Of a stretch of 34,431 bases of DNA, positions 15,177 to 23,742 are shown piece by piece. Numbering within the stretch: the stretch's first letter is position 1; every line of letters begins with the position of its first letter. The DNA lies in NCBI RefSeq assembly GCF_007997295.1, contig NZ_VORY01000028.1, positions 1 through 34,431 on the forward strand, read 5' to 3'. Both the position numbers and the translations under genes were made by a program. Source of the DNA: Gillisia hiemivivida. Its GTDB lineage: Bacteria > Bacteroidota > Bacteroidia > Flavobacteriales > Flavobacteriaceae. The notes below the pieces were generated by a model, which made no database searches, had not been told where the DNA came from, and was given only the letters and a program-made list of their open reading frames with translations.

Positions 15177-16457
15177 ATGCATTTAGAAAAAGTAACAGCT
15201 TCAAAACAGGCGATTGAAATGGAAGACAAACACGGAGCTCATAACTACCATCCATTACCGGTAGTATTGAGTAAAGGAAAGGGAGTTCACGTCTGGGATG
15301 TAGAAGGGAAAAAATATTATGATTTCCTTTCGGCATATTCTGCAGTAAACCAAGGGCATTGTCATCCAAAGATCGTTAAAGCAATGCACGATCAAGCTTC
15401 TACCTTGTCTCTTACTTCAAGAGCATTTCATAACGATATTTTAGGTCCTTACGAGAAATATATTACCGAATATTTTAAATTCGACAAAGTACTTCCTATG
15501 AATACGGGAGCTGAAGCGGTGGAAACTGCTATCAAGATCGCCAGAAAATGGGCATACGAAAAGAAAGGAGTAGAAGAGAAGAAAGCACAGATAATTGTTT
15601 GTGAAAATAATTTCCACGGAAGAACAACTACCGTGATCTCCTTTTCTAATGATGAGAATGCACGTAAGAATTTTGGACCTTATACACCAGGTTTTATTAA
15701 GATTCCATATAATGACATTGATGCATTAAAAGAAGCTTTACAAAGCAGCGATAATATTGCAGGTTTCTTAGTGGAGCCAATTCAAGGGGAAGCAGGAGTG
15801 TTTACTCCGGCAGATGATTATATGAAGCAGGCGAAAGACTTGTGTAATAAACACAATGCACTTTTTATAGCAGATGAGATACAGACTGGAATTGCACGTA
15901 CCGGTGGTTTGCTAGCTGTTTGTGGTAATTGTGACTGTCAAGCTCATTGTGAAAGACAAGATACTTATACTAGACCTGATCTCTTGATCTTAGGGAAAGC
16001 ACTTTCTGGAGGGAATTATCCTGTTTCTGCTGTACTTGCAGATAATGAGGTGATGAATGTTATCAAACCGGGACAACACGGTTCTACTTTTGGAGGTAAT
16101 CCTGTTGCAGGAGCGGTAGCTATTGCTGCTTTAGATGTTGTGAAAGATGAACATCTTATTCAGAATGCAAGAAAACTTGGTGATCTTTTTAGAAGTGAAT
16201 TGAATAAATATATAGAGCAAACTGATCTTGTGAGTTTGGTAAGAGGAAGGGGTTTGCTAAACGCAATTGTTATAAATGATTCTGAAGAAAGTTCTACTGC
16301 TTGGGATATTTGTATGGCACTTAGAGATAATGGCCTTTTAGCAAAACCAACCCACGGAAATATCATTCGTTTTGCACCACCATTGGTAATGACGGAAGAT
16401 GAATTATTAGACTGTGTGGCTATTATTGTTAAAACTTTAAAACAGTTTGAAAAATAA
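15177..16457 (+). CDS. rocD: Ornithine--oxo-acid aminotransferase
   Basis: A 426-residue class III PLP aminotransferase converting ornithine and 2-oxoglutarate to glutamate semialdehyde and glutamate, in arginine/proline metabolism. Visible features: [12 protein letters not shown] substrate region, [12 protein letters not shown] (PLP phosphate), [18 protein letters not shown] (Asp pairs with the PLP ring nitrogen), and the Schiff-base Lys274 in [10 protein letters not shown] four-cysteine segment [10 protein letters not shown] (Cys249, 252, 254, 258) is inserted just before the PLP lysine region; I recall similar insertions in flavobacterial RocD, and it could bind a metal. The start is ATG 15177, because upstream codons to 15078 are not conserved in type. 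It is divergent from rlmD. Confidence 0.92.
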   Translation: MHLEKVTASKQAIEMEDKHGAHNYHPLPVVLSKGKGVHVWDVEGKKYYDFLSAYSAVNQGHCHPKIVKAMHDQASTLSLTSRAFHNDILGPYEKYITEYFKFDKVLPMNTGAEAVETAIKIARKWAYEKKGVEEKKAQIIVCENNFHGRTTTVISFSNDENARKNFGPYTPGFIKIPYNDIDALKEALQSSDNIAGFLVEPIQGEAGVFTPADDYMKQAKDLCNKHNALFIADEIQTGIARTGGLLAVCGNCDCQAHCERQDTYTRPDLLILGKALSGGNYPVSAVLADNEVMNVIKPGQHGSTFGGNPVAGAVAIAALDVVKDEHLIQNARKLGDLFRSELNKYIEQTDLVSLVRGRGLLNAIVINDSEESSTAWDICMALRDNGLLAKPTHGNIIRFAPPLVMTEDELLDCVAIIVKTLKQFEK

Positions 16458-16475
16458 GAAGACTATACTTTTTTA

Positions 16476-16540
16476 AATCCCTCATTGAGGGTTTAATTCC
16501 CCGAGGCCTGCCCGAAAAGAATTTCATTCAGGCGGGCTTT
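16476..16540. repeat. CCCTCATTGAGGG repeat with a GCCCG/CGGGC hairpin
   Basis: The unit AATCCCTCATTGAGGGTTT then AATTCCCCGAGG (16476-16506) recurs at 18012-18042 and 34272-34298, with a degenerate copy at 34204-34232. Here it is followed by a hairpin (GCCCG...CGGGC, ~16509-16537). A similar GCCCG...CGGGC hairpin also lies between the copies at 34204 and 34272. It is a short intergenic palindrome family. Confidence 0.75.
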
Positions 16541-16619
16541 CCTCGAATTTTTAAAAGTATTTTCCTCCCGAACCATCGGACATACCTCTTGGGCTTGCCC
16601 CATGGTTCTTAATTATATT

Positions 16620-16657
16620 GACCGATCTGAAATTAAGTTTTTGGATCGGTCTTTTTT
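16620..16657 (+). terminator. Intrinsic terminator downstream of rocD
   Basis: GACCGATC (16620-16627) pairs with GATCGGTC (16644-16651), followed by TTTTTT. It is about 160 bp after the rocD stop, beyond the palindromic repeat. Confidence 0.8.
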
Positions 16658-16743
16658 AATCCTTCATTTGGGGTATATTTTGCTTAGGCTCGTCCCGAGG
16701 TTTGTGATTACTTTAAATAAAAACATATCAAACACTTAATTGA

Positions 16744-17397
16744 ATGGCCAGTATAGAATTTTTGGCATTTTTAGAAGAATTGCTTACTCCAGAGCGAAAA
16801 GCTTTATTCAATAAAGTGATAGAGCAGCGCACTAATCATTTTACCGTGGTTACAGAAGATGTTTATCAATTACATAACACAAGTGCAGTAATTAGAAGTT
16901 GCGATGTGTTTGGCATTCAGAATGTCCATGTGATCGAGGAGCAGAAAGTGAAAAAGATTGACCGTGAGATCGCGATGGGAGCCCAAAAATGGGTGACACT
17001 AAACAGGCATGATGATAGCTTGAAATGTATAAGCAAGCTACGAGAGGATGGCTACCAGATTATTGCTACTTCTCCAAATGCTGAAGCCATTGAACTCTCA
17101 GATTTTGATATTACAAAACCCTCCGCTCTTTTTTTAGGAACCGAAAAAGATGGCCTTTCCAATGAAGTATTGTCCATTGCAGACCAGTGTATAAGGATCC
17201 CAATGGTTGGATTTACAGAGAGTTTAAATATATCGGTTTCAGCAGCAATTATCCTACAGGAACTTACATCCCGATTAAGAAAAAGTAAAATTTCTTGGGA
17301 ATTGAGCGATTATGATAAAAATGAAGTTAAATTTGAATGGTTGAGAAAAAGTTTTAAAAACTTTGACCATTTGGTTACAAGATTTGAAAATAGTTAG
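16744..17397 (+). CDS. TrmH-family tRNA/rRNA 2'-O-methyltransferase
   Basis: A 217-residue SPOUT (SpoU/TrmH) methyltransferase. Motif 1 is NTSAVIRSCDVFGI with the catalytic Arg67 position, motif 2 is ALFLGTEKDGLS (SAM knot), and motif 3 is IPMVGFTESLNISVSAAI. N-terminal LTPERKALFNKVIEQR and the C-terminal basic/aromatic helix resemble TrmH, which makes Gm18 in tRNA D-loops; a ~220-residue length also fits TrmH better than longer RlmB-type proteins. The target is inferred by similarity only. It is followed 37 bp later by the SRPBCC gene on the same strand, so co-transcription is likely, ending at the terminator at 17971-18008. Confidence 0.88.
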   Translation: MASIEFLAFLEELLTPERKALFNKVIEQRTNHFTVVTEDVYQLHNTSAVIRSCDVFGIQNVHVIEEQKVKKIDREIAMGAQKWVTLNRHDDSLKCISKLREDGYQIIATSPNAEAIELSDFDITKPSALFLGTEKDGLSNEVLSIADQCIRIPMVGFTESLNISVSAAIILQELTSRLRKSKISWELSDYDKNEVKFEWLRKSFKNFDHLVTRFENS

Positions 17398-17434
17398 TAT
17401 TTTTTAATTTTAAAGATTATAACAGAAAACCTAC

Positions 17435-17986
17435 ATGACCCTATTTTTTTATATTCTTATTGCCATTATCACTTTTATAGCATTCCTGCATGCTATGGCA
17501 AAAAAGGAGTTTGATATTAGTAGAACACTGGTAATTAATCGTTCTAAAGAGGATGTGTATAATTTGGTGAGACAATTAAAAAAGCAACATCATTGGATGC
17601 CTTGGTTTTCAAAAGAATACAAAGGAGTCTTAAAATTTAATGGGGATGATGGAAAGCCTGGGGCGCTCTTATATTGGAAAAAAAACAATAGGCTTATTGA
17701 AGGTACCCAAAAGATTGTAAAACTCAATCAAGGTCGAATTATGGAGACCAGAGTGCTTGTGTTAAGACCAGCAAAATTAATTTGTCTTGAATACAAAGGA
17801 TTGAAAGAGTTAGATGAAAATAAAACAAAAATAGTTTGGGGTGTTCGTGGAGGTCTTAATTTCCCTTTTTCAGTAATTGCTCTTTTTCAACCAGTAGATA
17901 AAATATACGGTGATGATCTAGAATTGGGACTTAAAAACCTTAAAAAGATGCTGGAATATAAGCATGAAAAAACCGAAGTCAATTAA
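17435..17986 (+). CDS. SRPBCC (START-like) family protein with N-terminal membrane anchor
   Basis: A 183-residue protein with one N-terminal membrane helix (residues ~3-22), then a SRPBCC/polyketide-cyclase-like domain: a typical opening strand FDISRTLVINRSKEDVYNLVRQLKKQHHWMPW, a central DGKPGALLYWKKNN and a closing amphipathic helix (~150-178). The family binds hydrophobic ligands; the ligand here is unknown. The stop codon lies inside the loop of the terminator hairpin, so termination begins within the coding end. It is probably the second gene of a two-gene unit with the TrmH-family gene. Confidence 0.78.
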   Translation: MTLFFYILIAIITFIAFLHAMAKKEFDISRTLVINRSKEDVYNLVRQLKKQHHWMPWFSKEYKGVLKFNGDDGKPGALLYWKKNNRLIEGTQKIVKLNQGRIMETRVLVLRPAKLICLEYKGLKELDENKTKIVWGVRGGLNFPFSVIALFQPVDKIYGDDLELGLKNLKKMLEYKHEKTEVN

Positions 17987-18008
17987 GTTTCAACTTCGGT
18001 TATAATTT
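17971..18008. terminator. Bidirectional intrinsic terminator overlapping the SRPBCC gene end
   Basis: AACCGAAGT (17971-17979) pairs with ACTTCGGTT (17993-18001), with a T run on the plus side (18005 on) and an A run before it, giving a T run on the minus strand. It can serve the SRPBCC gene and the convergent gene at 18063. Confidence 0.8.
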
Positions 18009-18011
18009 TTT

Positions 18012-18042
18012 AATCCCTCATTGAGGGTTTAATTCCCCGAGG
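18012..18042. repeat. CCCTCATTGAGGG intergenic repeat, second copy
   Basis: It matches the 16476-16506 unit almost base for base (AATCCCTCATTGAGGG, TTTAATTCCCCGAGG) and sits between convergent genes, right after a terminator. Confidence 0.8.
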
Positions 18043-18062
18043 TTCTTGATTACTAATAGAAT

Positions 18063-18821
18063 TTATCTCTTTAAAACCTTGTACTCTTCGTAACATCCAC
18101 TTATGGCATCTAAGATTTGTAGATCGTTTGCAGAATTCATAAAATCTTTAGAGTAATTACATCTAGCAAGAATTTCTTCGATCTCTACAGAAGTAATCTG
18201 CAGAACAGCTGCTAAGGTTTGTCTGTCAAACTTGGTTTGAAGCAGGCTTCTTATTTCATCGTTCTCCTTCATTTTACGCAACTTTTTCATCTGCTTGGGT
18301 TTCTTTCCGAAGAGATTATATAGCGCATCTGCAGGGTTGAATATAGCGCCAAGAGCTTTCGCTGCTGCGCCTGGGGAATAACTTCCTCCTTCGTATCCAG
18401 AATTTAATCCAGAAATACTATACCTGCTGTTTTCGTAGATAGGAATATTCTTGACGTCTATTTCAAGATAACCAGTAAGTGTGATAGGGCTAACAACTAC
18501 TTCTTCTAAAGCAATTCCCAGCTCTGTCATTTTTACTTTTACGCTTCCATATTTTAACCAGTCGTTTGTTACCCGAACTTGAATTGTTCTAAATCCCAAA
18601 TAGGAAAAATAAAGGGTATCATTAACGGTTGCCTGTACCTCAAAATCTCCTTCTGATGTTGTTGTAGTTCCTTTGACCTGATTAAGGTTAACGATATTTA
18701 CATTTTCCAACGGAAGATCATTGGAAGCATTTAAAACTTTACCACTAACCATGTCCTGTGCTTGTACAGCACTTATAGAACAAAGGATTATGAAAAATGA
18801 AAGAATTGGTAGTAACCTCAT
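18063..18821 (-). CDS. Exported carboxypeptidase-regulatory-like domain protein
   Basis: A 252-residue protein from ATG 18821; five further codons reach only a TTG. Signal peptide MRLLPILSFFIILCSISAVQAQ is followed at ~23-105 by a CarboxypepD_reg-like beta-sandwich (VSGKVLNASNDLPLENVNIVN...GTTTTSEGDFEV...LYFSYLGFRTIQV), the module that opens many SusC/TonB-linked proteins. Here no barrel follows; instead there is a basic helical region (KKPKQMKKLRKMKEND) and a C-terminal helical part. This stand-alone form is common in flavobacteria and of unknown role, probably periplasmic or outer-membrane-associated. It is transcribed toward the bidirectional terminator at 17971. Confidence 0.8.
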   Translation of the reverse strand: MRLLPILSFFIILCSISAVQAQDMVSGKVLNASNDLPLENVNIVNLNQVKGTTTTSEGDFEVQATVNDTLYFSYLGFRTIQVRVTNDWLKYGSVKVKMTELGIALEEVVVSPITLTGYLEIDVKNIPIYENSRYSISGLNSGYEGGSYSPGAAAKALGAIFNPADALYNLFGKKPKQMKKLRKMKENDEIRSLLQTKFDRQTLAAVLQITSVEIEEILARCNYSKDFMNSANDLQILDAISGCYEEYKVLKR

Positions 18822-18889
18822 AAAAGTAAAATACAATGGGAGGAAGGTACACTAATAACTATACCAAACTCCTCCCAATGATTATTTAA

Positions 18890-20758
18890 TTATGATCTAT
18901 TAGATTTTCTGCGATTTACAGAACTAGATATATTCTTTTTTCTGCTACCGCTTCTTCCAGAAGATTCACTAGAACTTCCAGAATCACCAGATCTTCTTCT
19001 GCTAGATCCTTCAGAAGGTTTGTCAGATCTTCTTCCTCTAGATTCAGACGAACTATCGCTTCTTCTAGATTTAAAATCTCCGCTGCCTTTACCGCGACTT
19101 CTGTTACGATCTCCACCACCAGAAGATCTTCTTCCGCCACCTCGACCAGTGTCTTGAGAAACTTCTACATTTACACTTCTTCCTTGATGCTGTACATTTT
19201 CGAAAGTAGCGATTACCTTTTCAGCCATTTCGGTGCTAGTGTTGAAGAAAGAGAAGCTCTCTTTAACATCTACTCTAGAAACATCATCTCTACCTAGATC
19301 TAAAGTCTCTTTTAGATAATCTTTCAAAGACATCCAATCGAAATCATCTTTAGTTCCAACGTTAATGAAATAACGTGTGCTATCTCCACCATAAGATCCG
19401 CCAGATGCGCCATCTCTATCTCTAGAGTTGGAAACTTTTGAATTTAGATCTGATGCGTTCTTGTAATGGTTGAAGAATCTGGTAAATTCAACAGAAAACA
19501 CCTTTTTAATGATCTCTTCCTTCGTTAGACCTTCCAAAACCTCTTCTATACTTGGTAGATAAGGGTCTATATCATGATTTATCGTAGTATTCTTGATGTC
19601 GTTAGCAAGGTGAAAAAGCTGAACTTCACAAATTTTCATTCCATCTGGAATTTCTTTTTGTTCGAATTTTTTCTTTATAATACGCTCTATACTCTTGATC
19701 TTTCTAAGTTCACTTTTAGAAACAATAACCATAGAGATACCAGTCTTCCCTGCTCTTCCAGTTCTACCACTTCTATGAGTGTATATTTCTGGTTCATCAG
19801 GTAGTTGGTAATTGATCACGTGAGTAATATCATCTACATCAATTCCTCGAGCGGCAACATCTGTTGCAACCAACATTTGAATCTGGCGATTTCTAAAACT
19901 CTTCATTACCATATCACGTTGGTTCTGACTTAGATCCCCGTGTATTGCTGCAGCGTTATAACCATCTTCAACTAAATTTTCAGCAACTTTTTGAGTGTCT
20001 CTCTTTGTTCTACAAAAGATCACAGAGAAAATTTCTGGATTAGCATCTGCTAATCTCCTCAAAGCGGCATACCTATCACGGGTATTCACTAAATAATACT
20101 CATGAGAAACAGTAGAAGTACTTTCATTCTTGTTTCCAACAGTAATCTCTACTGGGTTACGCATGAATTTTTTAGCGATCGTTGCTACCTCTCTAGGCAT
20201 TGTAGCAGAAAACAACCATGTGTTCTTTTCAATTGGAGTATAGGATAAGATATTTGTAATATCTTCAAAGAATCCCATATTCAACATTTCATCTGCTTCA
20301 TCAAGGATGCAGTATTCAATTTTAGAAATATCAACCAACTTACGCTTGATCATATCCTGCATTCTTCCCGGAGTTGCAACAATTACTTGTGCACCACGAC
20401 GAATTTGCTGAGCTTGATCTGTAATGCTTGCTCCACCATAAATAGCTACCGTATTTAATCCTGGAGTAAACTTCGCATAATTTTTAAGCTCATTGGTAAT
20501 TTGTAAACACAATTCCCTGGTAGGGGAAAGAATCAATCCTTGTGTATGCTTACTTTCTGCGTTGATCTTGTGGATGAGTGGAAAACCAAAAGCGGCGGTT
20601 TTTCCTGTACCTGTTTGGGCAAGTGCTACCATATCGGTGTCTTCTTGCAATAAAATTGGAATCGCTTTTTCCTGTACCTCACTCGGCTCTGTAAAGCCCA
20701 TTTCCTCAACAGCTTTAAGTATGGCAGGATTTAATCCTAATTGTTCAAATTTATTCAT
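18890..20758 (-). CDS. DEAD-box ATP-dependent RNA helicase with DbpA-type RNA-binding domain
   Basis: A 622-residue helicase: Q motif (FEQLGL...PSEVQEKAIP), Walker A AQTGTGKT (47-54), DEAD (153-156), SAT (184-186), then helicase domain 2 with ARGIDVDD and HRSGRTGRAG. Residues ~465-536 form a DbpA/CsdA-type RNA-recognition domain (RYFINVGTKDDFDW...). The last ~85 residues are a low-complexity Arg/Gly/Ser tail, a flexible RNA-binding extension. By family it unwinds RNA in ribosome assembly, decay or cold adaptation; CsdA/DeaD-like is the best guess. A strong TTTG-N21-TACCTTTG promoter lies directly upstream. Confidence 0.93.
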   Translation of the reverse strand: MNKFEQLGLNPAILKAVEEMGFTEPSEVQEKAIPILLQEDTDMVALAQTGTGKTAAFGFPLIHKINAESKHTQGLILSPTRELCLQITNELKNYAKFTPGLNTVAIYGGASITDQAQQIRRGAQVIVATPGRMQDMIKRKLVDISKIEYCILDEADEMLNMGFFEDITNILSYTPIEKNTWLFSATMPREVATIAKKFMRNPVEITVGNKNESTSTVSHEYYLVNTRDRYAALRRLADANPEIFSVIFCRTKRDTQKVAENLVEDGYNAAAIHGDLSQNQRDMVMKSFRNRQIQMLVATDVAARGIDVDDITHVINYQLPDEPEIYTHRSGRTGRAGKTGISMVIVSKSELRKIKSIERIIKKKFEQKEIPDGMKICEVQLFHLANDIKNTTINHDIDPYLPSIEEVLEGLTKEEIIKKVFSVEFTRFFNHYKNASDLNSKVSNSRDRDGASGGSYGGDSTRYFINVGTKDDFDWMSLKDYLKETLDLGRDDVSRVDVKESFSFFNTSTEMAEKVIATFENVQHQGRSVNVEVSQDTGRGGGRRSSGGGDRNRSRGKGSGDFKSRRSDSSSESRGRRSDKPSEGSSRRRSGDSGSSSESSGRSGSRKKNISSSVNRRKSNRS

Positions 20759-20777
20759 ATAAAATTTTAATAAGTTG

Positions 20778-20810
20778 CAAAGGTACGATTTCCTTTACAG
20801 CTTACACAAA
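20778..20810 (-). promoter_or_regulatory. Promoter of the DEAD-box helicase gene
   Basis: On the minus strand TTTG (20807-20810), 21 bp, then TACCTTTG (20778-20785): a full Bacteroidetes sigma-ABfr-type promoter about 20 bp before the start codon. Confidence 0.7.
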
Positions 20811-20834
20811 AATTCTTAAATGAATCACAAACAA

Positions 20835-21407
20835 CTACTTAACTAGATAATCTATAAGATATTGGAGTGCTTTTGCACGATGACTTAGCTTAGATTTTTC
20901 AATTAATTCCATTTCAGCGAAAGATTTTTTGGAATTATTTGGCTGAAAAACAGCATCGTATCCAAAACCGTGTTCTCCTTTTTTCTCCTTTAAAATGTGG
21001 CCTTTGCAAATACCCATGAATAAATGTTGATGATCATTAAGATTTAGCGCTATTACAGTTTTAAACCTAGCAGAACGATCATCTTTAGATTCTAAGTTGG
21101 CTAGTAATTTCTGAATATTGGCCTCATTATCTTTATTTTCTCCCGCATATCGAGCAGAATAAACTCCAGGCTCTCCATTGAGTGATTTTACTTCCAGCCC
21201 TGTATCATCTGCAAAACAATCCATCTGGTAATGCTCTTTCACGAAATTTGCCTTTAAAATGGCGTTTCCATCTAAAGTATCTGCTGTTTCAGGAATTTCA
21301 TCAAAACATCCTATATCACCTAAGGAAAGCAGCGTAATATCCTTTGGGAATAATGCCTGTACTTCCTGAAATTTGTTTTTATTGTGAGTGGCGAATACAA
21401 GTTTCAT
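20835..21407 (-). CDS. rdgB: Non-canonical purine NTP pyrophosphatase (RdgB/HAM1)
   Basis: A 190-residue housecleaning enzyme that hydrolyses dITP, XTP and ITP to monophosphates and keeps deaminated purines out of nucleic acids. Visible: substrate-binding ATHNKNK at the N terminus, AILKANFVKE, the catalytic FADDTGLEV (Asp pair, general base/metal), GEPGVYSARYAG, GFGYDAVFQP and the C-terminal LSHRAKAL. Length and all key motifs are normal. It lies 10 bp downstream of rlmH on the same strand, so the two are probably co-transcribed from the promoter before rlmH. Confidence 0.94.
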   Translation of the reverse strand: MKLVFATHNKNKFQEVQALFPKDITLLSLGDIGCFDEIPETADTLDGNAILKANFVKEHYQMDCFADDTGLEVKSLNGEPGVYSARYAGENKDNEANIQKLLANLESKDDRSARFKTVIALNLNDHQHLFMGICKGHILKEKKGEHGFGYDAVFQPNNSKKSFAEMELIEKSKLSHRAKALQYLIDYLVK

Positions 21408-21417
21408 ATTTGTTTAA

Positions 21418-21891
21418 TTAGCGGTGATGATAAGGTTCGTTCTTTAATATAGTAAAGGCTCTGTATAATTGTTCTGTAAAAAAAAGTCTGACCATCTGGT
21501 GAGAAAATGTCATTTTTGAAAGTGATATCTTAGTATCGGCTCGGTTATAGACCTCTTCAGAAAACCCATAAGGCCCGCCAATTATAAAGATCACTTGCTT
21601 CAATCCGCTGTTAAATCGCTTCTGAATAAATTCAGAAAAACCAACAGAGCTCAGTTGCTTCCCATTTTCATCCAGAAGCACCACGAAATCTGAAGTAGAG
21701 ATCTTGTTAAGTATAAGTTCTCCTTCTTTTTGTTTCTGCTGATTCTCATCTAGATTTTTAACTTTTTTGAGATCAGGAATCAGTTCAATTTCAAATTTGT
21801 TATAGAACTGAAGCCTTTTTATGTAAACATCCGTTAAATTTTGAAGAGTTTTATCATCTGTTTTACCTATACCAAGTAATTTTATGGTCAT
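21418..21891 (-). CDS. rlmH: 23S rRNA (pseudouridine-1915-N3)-methyltransferase RlmH
   Basis: A 157-residue SPOUT methyltransferase that methylates pseudouridine 1915 in helix 69 of 23S rRNA, acting on assembled 70S ribosomes. Visible: N-terminal IKLLGIGKTDD, LLDENGKQLSS, knot motif FIIGGPYGFSEEV, and the conserved C-terminal MTFSHQMVRLFFTEQLYRAFTILKNEPYHHR, which is nearly diagnostic. Length is the family norm (~155). First gene of a pair with rdgB; divergent from nadC, with a TATTTTTG box between them. Confidence 0.96.
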   Translation of the reverse strand: MTIKLLGIGKTDDKTLQNLTDVYIKRLQFYNKFEIELIPDLKKVKNLDENQQKQKEGELILNKISTSDFVVLLDENGKQLSSVGFSEFIQKRFNSGLKQVIFIIGGPYGFSEEVYNRADTKISLSKMTFSHQMVRLFFTEQLYRAFTILKNEPYHHR

Positions 21892-21915
21892 TTTACTAAG
21901 ACTTTGCTACATTTA

Positions 21916-21923
21916 CAAAAATA
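21916..21923 (-). promoter_or_regulatory. -7 box for rlmH-rdgB
   Basis: TATTTTTG on the minus strand, 24 bp before the rlmH start, with a TTG 18 bp upstream that lies inside the nadC 5' end. Confidence 0.5.
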
Positions 21924-21932
21924 ACTATTGCG

Positions 21933-22790
21933 ATGATTTCACAAGCACAATTTCAAAAGGAAATTGAATTAATTATTTCTAATGCGATAAGAGAGGATGT
22001 TGGTGAAGGAGACCATAGCTCTTTGGCATGTATTCCAAAGGAAGCCAAAGGGAAGGCTAAGCTACTTGTAAAAGATATTGGGATTATTGCCGGAGTAGAA
22101 TTTGCAAAACAGGTATTCAATGCCATAGACCCAGACCTTAAAGTGGAAACTTTAATTGAAGATGGGCAACGAGTACAAAAAAGAGACATTGTATTTTATG
22201 TGGAAGGTTCCTCACAATCTATTTTGAAAGCAGAGCGCTTGGTCTTGAATGCAATGCAACGAATGAGTGCCATTGCTACCAAGACAAACGAATTTGTGAA
22301 AAATTTAGAAGGTACAAAAACACAAATTTTAGATACCAGAAAGACTACTCCAGGTATAAGAGCTCTAGAGAAATGGGCAGTAAAAATTGGAGGAGGCGAA
22401 AATCATAGGTTTGCACTTTATGATATGATCATGCTTAAAGATAATCATATAGATTTCGCTGGAGGAATTACTCAGGCAATAGATAAAACTAAGGCCTATC
22501 TTAAAAATAATGATCTTGATCTCAAAATAATAGTAGAAGCGAGAGATATGAAGGAGATCCAAGAAATTTTAGAAAGTGATGGAATTTATAGGATTCTAAT
22601 AGATAACTTTAATTACGAAGAGACCAAAAAGGCTGTACAGCTAATAAATAATAAATGTCTAACAGAATCTAGCGGGGGAATCACCTTGGACTCTGTAAGA
22701 AAATATGCTGAATGTGGAGTAGATTATGTCTCTAGTGGAGCATTAACGCATTCTGTATATAATATGGATCTTAGTTTAAAAGCGATATAG
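21933..22790 (+). CDS. nadC: Nicotinate-nucleotide pyrophosphorylase (carboxylating)
   Basis: A 285-residue quinolinate phosphoribosyltransferase, converting quinolinate and PRPP to nicotinate mononucleotide in de novo NAD synthesis. Visible: EDVGEGDHSS (N-terminal domain), ERLVLNAMQRMSAIAT, the active-site LDTRKTTPG (quinolinate/phosphate binding), KIGGGENHRF, MLKDNHI, VEARDMKE and the C-terminal SSGGITLDSV...GVDYVSSGALTHS. Normal length. It is followed 3 bp later by the YihY gene, so it is the head of a likely plus-strand operon reaching the DUF2147 gene. nadA and nadB are not in the window. Confidence 0.95.
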   Translation: MISQAQFQKEIELIISNAIREDVGEGDHSSLACIPKEAKGKAKLLVKDIGIIAGVEFAKQVFNAIDPDLKVETLIEDGQRVQKRDIVFYVEGSSQSILKAERLVLNAMQRMSAIATKTNEFVKNLEGTKTQILDTRKTTPGIRALEKWAVKIGGGENHRFALYDMIMLKDNHIDFAGGITQAIDKTKAYLKNNDLDLKIIVEARDMKEIQEILESDGIYRILIDNFNYEETKKAVQLINNKCLTESSGGITLDSVRKYAECGVDYVSSGALTHSVYNMDLSLKAI

Positions 22791-22793
22791 TGG

Positions 22794-23726
22794 ATGCAAG
22801 CTAAAAAATCTTCCAAATCATTGTTAGTTAAAATATCTGAGGCATGGGAGTATAGAACAAGTAAAATCACACTTCCAGGTTTAGAGGGTTTAACCTTGCA
22901 TGATCTTTGGGTGATCTATTCTAGAGGGATTATAGAAGGAACTTTTTCTACTAGAGCAAGTGCTATTGCATTTAGCTTTTTTATGGCGCTCTTTCCGTTT
23001 CTTCTATTTATATTAAACCTTATCCCTTACATTCAGTTCATAGACGATTTCCAGTTACAATTCCTGGTATTTATGGATTCGCTTTTACCGCCAACTACCT
23101 CAGAATTTTTTAATGATGTATTTTACGATATTGCGAGCACTCCCCGTGGAGGTTTACTTTCTGTTACTTTTATCCTCTCGATTTTTTTAATGACAAATGG
23201 GGTGAATTCAATTTTCACTGGTTTTGAATATTCTTTTCATACCATCTCCAATAGGTCTATTATAAGACAATATATGGTAGCTATAGGGGTTTCTATAATC
23301 ATGGCATTGTTGTTGTTAATTACTGTAATATTAGCGGTTTATCTCACTTACGCAGTAGATGATATTAGCCAGTTAGAGATTTTTGGAGAGAGAAGCTTGT
23401 CACCTAAATTAGTGAAATACACTGCATTTATTTTATTGATCTATGCTGCCGTTGCAACATTATATTATTCGGGTACAAGAGAAGGAAGACATTCACGATT
23501 TTTCTCGGCAGGAGCATTGTTTACTACTATATTAATAGTGCTAAACACGTATTTGTTTGGTCTGTATATCGAAAATTTTAGTAGATACAACGAATTATAT
23601 GGATCTATAGGAGCTCTTTTAGTACTTATGGTGTATATATGGTTAAATTCTAATATATTGTTGCTCGGTTTTGAATTGAATGCCTCATTACTTAAAATGA
23701 AAAAGAAAACTAAATTAATTAATTAA
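22794..23726 (+). CDS. YihY/virulence factor BrkB family inner-membrane protein
   Basis: A 310-residue protein with six membrane helices after a ~60-residue cytoplasmic N terminus. Family landmarks: SRGIIEGTFSTRASAIAFSFFMALFPFLLFIL (helix 1), the ISFILSIF-like helix 3 region before SIFTGFEYSF, and the C-terminal YGSIGALLVLMVYIWLNSNILLLGFELNA. YihY/BrkB proteins (once annotated as RNase BN in error) have no settled function; transport or envelope roles have been proposed. It lies 3 bp after nadC, indicating co-transcription, and 16 bp before the chalcone-isomerase-like gene. Confidence 0.9.
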   Translation: MQAKKSSKSLLVKISEAWEYRTSKITLPGLEGLTLHDLWVIYSRGIIEGTFSTRASAIAFSFFMALFPFLLFILNLIPYIQFIDDFQLQFLVFMDSLLPPTTSEFFNDVFYDIASTPRGGLLSVTFILSIFLMTNGVNSIFTGFEYSFHTISNRSIIRQYMVAIGVSIIMALLLLITVILAVYLTYAVDDISQLEIFGERSLSPKLVKYTAFILLIYAAVATLYYSGTREGRHSRFFSAGALFTTILIVLNTYLFGLYIENFSRYNELYGSIGALLVLMVYIWLNSNILLLGFELNASLLKMKKKTKLIN

Positions 23727-23742
23727 CTAAACTCAAATTAAA

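Noticed and set aside
18916-19140. Minus-strand Glu/Leu-rich open frame within the helicase tail
   Set aside because: It is a frame-shifted reading of the low-complexity Arg/Gly/Ser tail.
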